From: Mytilus californianus
Taxonomy: Eukaryota; Mollusca; Bivalvia; Mytilida; Mytilidae
DNA length: 64,000 nt
Direction: 5' to 3'
NCBI RefSeq assembly: GCF_021869535.1
Contig: NW_026262738.1
Coordinates: 124,001 to 188,000 of the forward strand
This document shows positions 60,129 to 64,000 of this stretch, in pieces (the first letter of the stretch is position 1; the number at the start of each line of letters is the position of its first letter). The notes beneath the pieces are model-generated. The model saw nothing but the letters and a program-made list of their open reading frames with translations, made no database searches and was not told the origin of the DNA. The position numbers and the translations under genes are program-made.

Positions 60129-60814
60129 CCTCCCCGCCCCCTCCCATCAACATCTTCTTCTTTCCGATGGTATGTTATTTATAGTTTTATTGTCTCGTCA
60201 CGGTCTAAGTGCAGTTTTCAGAATATTAACTGCACTCGGAGACATGGTTCCCTGATGCGGCCTTGGTGACTACGCATCACTACGAAATAAAAGCAAAAAA
60301 AAAAAAAAAAGAAAAGACGGTTGTCCAAATATAAAAAGAATAACACGTACGGGGAATGATTACTAAATGCCACGAAGTAATTATTAAGTTTTAGAGGAAA
60401 GTATCGAAAGATAACGAAATTAAGGATATAAATTATCTGACATAAAACATATTTGTATTTACGTTGATCGTTCCCGATGAAGTTAAATCCAGAAACGTGC
60501 TTCAGACGCATGAAATTTATAAGGTGTTTTCACTCTTTTGATAATGTTATGTTTAAAATTTGCAATTACTTCTTTTCAAAGAATAAGTAGATAAATACAT
60601 AAATTAACATCAGAAAATAAAAAATAAAATAAAATCATAAACAGTTATAGGCGAATAAGTTATTTCCTCAACAAAACAAAATCACTAATCTCTTAAAAAA
60701 AGACCAACAGAAATAAAAAGTCAACCAATGATTTTATGTTTAATTATTAAAAATATACGTTTTTCATTCTAGCATTTATATTGTAATTTTTTTATAATTA
60801 AAATGTATCATCCA
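60129..60814. other. Non-coding stretch
   Basis: A 9-bp stem agtgcagtt/aactgcact near 60207-60236 and an A run near 60296-60310; otherwise nothing. Confidence 0.45.
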
Positions 60815-61185
60815 CATGAAGGGGCGTAACTCCTAATATCATTCTGACACACTAAACGGATCTTAACCCGATCTGAAAATTTTGAACATTACTTTTTATG
60901 TTTGGTCTGAATTCGTCTAAAACCGTCTTAACATATCTTGTTTAACAGCTAGAGCCTTCTGTCTTGTTTATCTTGACATGAATGAACGGACTGAACACGA
61001 CATATCTGAACAGCGTCTGAAAGTCTTAAAAAGTCTTAACGTTTTTCCCTAGCGGTAAATTCAGTTGATTCAGACTTGATCAGACCAAAATGACCGTTTC
61101 AGACTGAAATCTTGCTACTAGTGTTGGAAACACCCAATATATATGGTTATGACTCAGAAATGTTTTTTTTGCAATGAAATGCAGG
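60815..61185 (-). repeat. Dispersed element, copy 2
   Basis: Minus-strand homologue of 43905-44385. On this strand it reads 'cactagtagcaagatttc', 'tagggaaaaacgttaaga' and 'tcaagataaacaagacag', with 'ggagttacgccccttcatg' at the far end. Confidence 0.75.
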
Positions 61186-63804
61186 GTTAATATCCTTCAA
61201 CTGTCAAATTTAAGGGAATATTTTTTATGACCCTTTTTCGTATGAAACCGGATGTGACGTACTATGATTTGGTGTTATTACACCTAGTACAGGCATTTTT
61301 CGAACATAATGGTAAGTTAAACTCTGTGTAATAGCTAGCTTAACCGTACCACTTGTATGACAGTTGTTCCGTGTTCTGATATATTGACAAAATTGGGTCA
61401 TCAATCTTAACAGATAATAGGTTAATGTGAATAATAATTTGGACCCATTAGCTATAGCTGTGTAAACATACATCACAGACATACAACACAACTGAATAAA
61501 AATATTTCTGTCTCCTTTTTGCTTACTACCGTCTTCGTTCAGATAACTACTCTTTTGCAAATCATGTAACCCTGATTGTAAACATGACGCAAATACCAAT
61601 GGGGCAACCAAAAACGAAATAGACCAATGTAGAAACCGAAAACAACATTGTCTAAAAGAAAAACAACGAATATAAAACAACAGACAAGAAAACGATATTC
61701 AGAAAACGGCTTATCAACCCGAAGATCAAAAAGCACAGGGTTGGATTCAGTGTTTGACATTTCAAATTGCTTGGTGAAGGCTGTTCAAATTGATTAATTA
61801 ACAAACTCCTTTGACGGACATCTTATAGGTTGCACTTCTTTAAATATAGATAATGCAATTTCCAAAAGGAACTCCTTTTACGGCTAAAACTATACCATTT
61901 TTACTATGAAGTTTCGTAAAATATTATATCCTAGAAAGGAAAGGTCATCTACACTACTATTTTTTTTCAAAGGTCAAAATATAGGGCTGTGTGTCATATT
62001 TTCAACATGTATATGCCCCGAACTTCTAAGAGTTTAAACTTATACTAAAATTATGTACACCTCCCTTCACTGTTGAACTTCCTCAAAATTCAATTTTGCC
62101 GCTATTAATGTTTATCTATAGTGGTATCATTTCCAAGTTATATTTCCGTGAGACGAAATATAGAGATCATGTCTGGAAACCAGTACGTAAACAACTAAAT
62201 ATCTATGAATATTATATATCTTCCCAAAGGAGAAGTGGTTTGTGAAATAGCTGTATTTACAAAGTGCAACCTATAGAGATAGCATCCTTTTACGACATTA
62301 ACATATATCTGTTGAATAATCATCATTTATATCAGTCGTAAAGTGCTAATTTTCCATGAAAACATACTTAATCACAAACAATTATACTCACATGAAGACA
62401 GTTTAGTTTGATAAATCCAAAGTGGCAAAAAAAAAAACCAGAATGGTTTCTTATTCATTTTTACAACGATAATTTCAATCAAATTATCTACATTAGTATA
62501 ATGAAAATTACCTGTTCGTATATTTAATTCTTCATAAAGGATTGGTTTATCTTGAGCACTCAATGCTTAATAGTTGTCACCTGGACTTAAACAGATAAAA
62601 GCGATAAAACCAACATTGACCTGTAAAAAGTGTATGCTTCACTATAAAATCACAAAACCGTCACATGTCTTTTAAACAGTAATTGAACTAGAACTGAAAT
62701 TCAGTCAAATTTGACCAACACATATTGGCTATTCTTTCCCGTTCACATAGAACAATTATGTATTTGGCTTGCACATATTCTAATGGTTTATTTCAGAAAT
62801 ATTTATCGCATGAACTGAAATCGGGATAATACATTTATATCTATATATTCGGTACTAACATATTTTCGAAACTAGACGTTTTTTTCTCGAAAATTACAGT
62901 GGTACAAGTATTTGTCATCTTGCGATTTTTGATCATGAAATGATTATAACGAACGCGTTTTATTGAATCGTTTAACTAATGTAAGATTCATAACAGATCA
63001 ATGTTTTTATTAGTAAATCTGTATTTTGCTTCTTCGATTAAACTTGGGAAACAAGTAGTTTCCTACAGATTTTCTGAAGGTTGCTTCAGCTCATATAGCT
63101 ACTAAGTTTCATAAGTGTTTCTACATCCCTGGTTTTCAAATGGTTAGATTGGAGCGTTCTTGATAAAGGTAAATTCAGAAAAATCGCTTCGAATTCTGAC
63201 GTTTGAAATTTCTAAAGTTATTTTTTTCATTAATTTCATGCGTCCGATGTGTTTTTTTTTTATTTAGCCCCACCAGGAACACCTAGACACAGACGGTCAC
63301 TACTAATTGTATCCATAGCAATAAACGCCATCAACAGATGAGTGATCGTTTCAGTCGTTGGCAAATTTTAGATTAGACAATTTGAGTTGATAGTGATAAA
63401 ATTGGTAATCTTTTATATGAAAAAAATGGATCATTTATGTCACAATACATTACAGAAAACCTGTAACTTTCTAACAAATAACTGACACTCAAGCATACAA
63501 ATATAGCTTGTCAATTAAGATATAATAACAAATTGTGGATTAACAGATTATTCATTTTTGGCTTCAGTGTAGTCCAGAAAATATGTGTTTAACTGAAAAA
63601 GATAAACTTTCAAATCAAATAATGAATTCAAAAATGTATTTATACCAACATGAATTCAAAGCAACATTAGTATACTGATTTTGAAGGAATTATTAGAGTT
63701 AATACTAATATTTTGTCCGTAATATAATAAAATGGTAGAACCAATTCAAATTTATGCTATTTTTAGAATAAATGCATAGAATAACATGATCGAGTAAAAA
63801 GTAA
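61186..63804. other. Non-coding stretch
   Basis: No gene recognised. A 151-codon minus frame (61225-61680) and an overlapping 73-codon one share no motif I know and look like background. Confidence 0.4.
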
Positions 63805-64000
63805 AATTACAAAAATACCGAACTCCGAGGAAAATTCAAAAAGGAAATCCCTTATCAAATGAAACCAAAAGCTCAAACACGTCAGACGAATGCAAAACAA
63901 CTGTCATATTACTGACTTGGTATAGTCATTTCCTTATGTATAAAATGGTGGATTAAACCTGGTTTTATAGCTAGCTAGCTAATAAAACTATAGCTAACTA
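63805..64000 (+). repeat. Dispersed mussel repeat, cut by the window end
   Basis: 'accgaactccgaggaaaatt', 'ctcaaacacgtcagacgaat', 'tggtggattaaacctggttt' and then tagctagctagc. Shares its end with 32520-32570. Confidence 0.7.

Noticed and set aside
59933..60184. 83-codon Phe/Leu/Tyr-rich frame as a membrane protein
   Set aside because: It is a translation of the (ttctctattcttta)n minisatellite.
61225..61680. 151-codon minus-strand frame
   Set aside because: Longest frame in its region, but no motif or splice context. A second frame overlaps it, and its composition matches background.

Overview
The window looks like a stretch of bivalve genome, most likely a marine mussel of the Mytilus type. 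It is AT-rich with no operon-like gene density. It holds several dispersed sequences I recall as common in mussel genomes, for example the 'ggcaacagtagtataccgct' block near 32.38 kb and the 'catggcgttgtcagtttgt' block near 57.31 kb. It also holds tRNA-derived SINE heads and decayed non-LTR retrotransposons. The species call rests on recall of these repeats and was not searched. I found no intact host gene. Every recognisable protein fragment is transposon-derived except one weak candidate exon near 51.5 kb.

The main result is a set of three large elements with one design. Each is bounded by a 26-bp terminal inverted repeat (TIR) starting CAG, flanked by a TA target duplication. Each carries a different short tandem repeat just inside both ends, in the same orientation at both ends. 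Element E1 (1378-6587, 5.2 kb) holds a ~257-bp satellite. Element E2 (11394-28145, 16.75 kb) contains element E3 (15855-26621, 10.8 kb), which holds a ~10-kb array of ~287-bp monomers. E1 sits inside a LINE reverse-transcriptase gene: removing E1 and one TA makes the two LINE halves contiguous and in frame. None of the three shows a recognisable transposase, so they look like non-autonomous TA-targeting (Tc1/mariner-like) elements acting as satellite carriers. The E1 and E3 satellites share a short box (CCTGA, then a CAAAA-type run, then TACTGAAAT) although their TIRs and end repeats differ.

Layout. 1-532: remains of a MULE-type transposase. 690-9573 (minus strand): one LINE (PHD-like finger, endonuclease, reverse transcriptase, C-terminus), split by E1 and by a second insert at 7764-8096. 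9.6-11.4 kb: non-coding, with foldbacks. 11.4-28.1 kb: E2 with E3 nested inside, plus a LINE C-terminal fragment at 26.9-27.4 kb. 28.1-30.8 kb: non-coding, with a 21-bp minisatellite. 30770-33189: a PIF/Harbinger-like element (39-bp TIR, TAA duplication) with a ~197-bp array, a nested CAGTGGCGG element and an 86-bp perfect palindrome. 33.9-35.8 kb: a decayed plus-strand reading frame and a second minus-strand LINE. 36.46-37.17 kb: a duplicated 441-bp SINE-bearing unit. 38.97-40.33 kb: a ~505-bp repeat. 41-50 kb: scattered repeats, foldbacks and tRNA-like heads. 53.09-53.80 kb: a hAT-like element. 54.7-56.7 kb: a GTTCC-rich region enclosing a ~165-bp array. 56.8-64 kb: dispersed mussel repeats and little else.

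The genes do not form a pathway. The window records successive transposon insertions into one another, with satellite amplification inside some of them.
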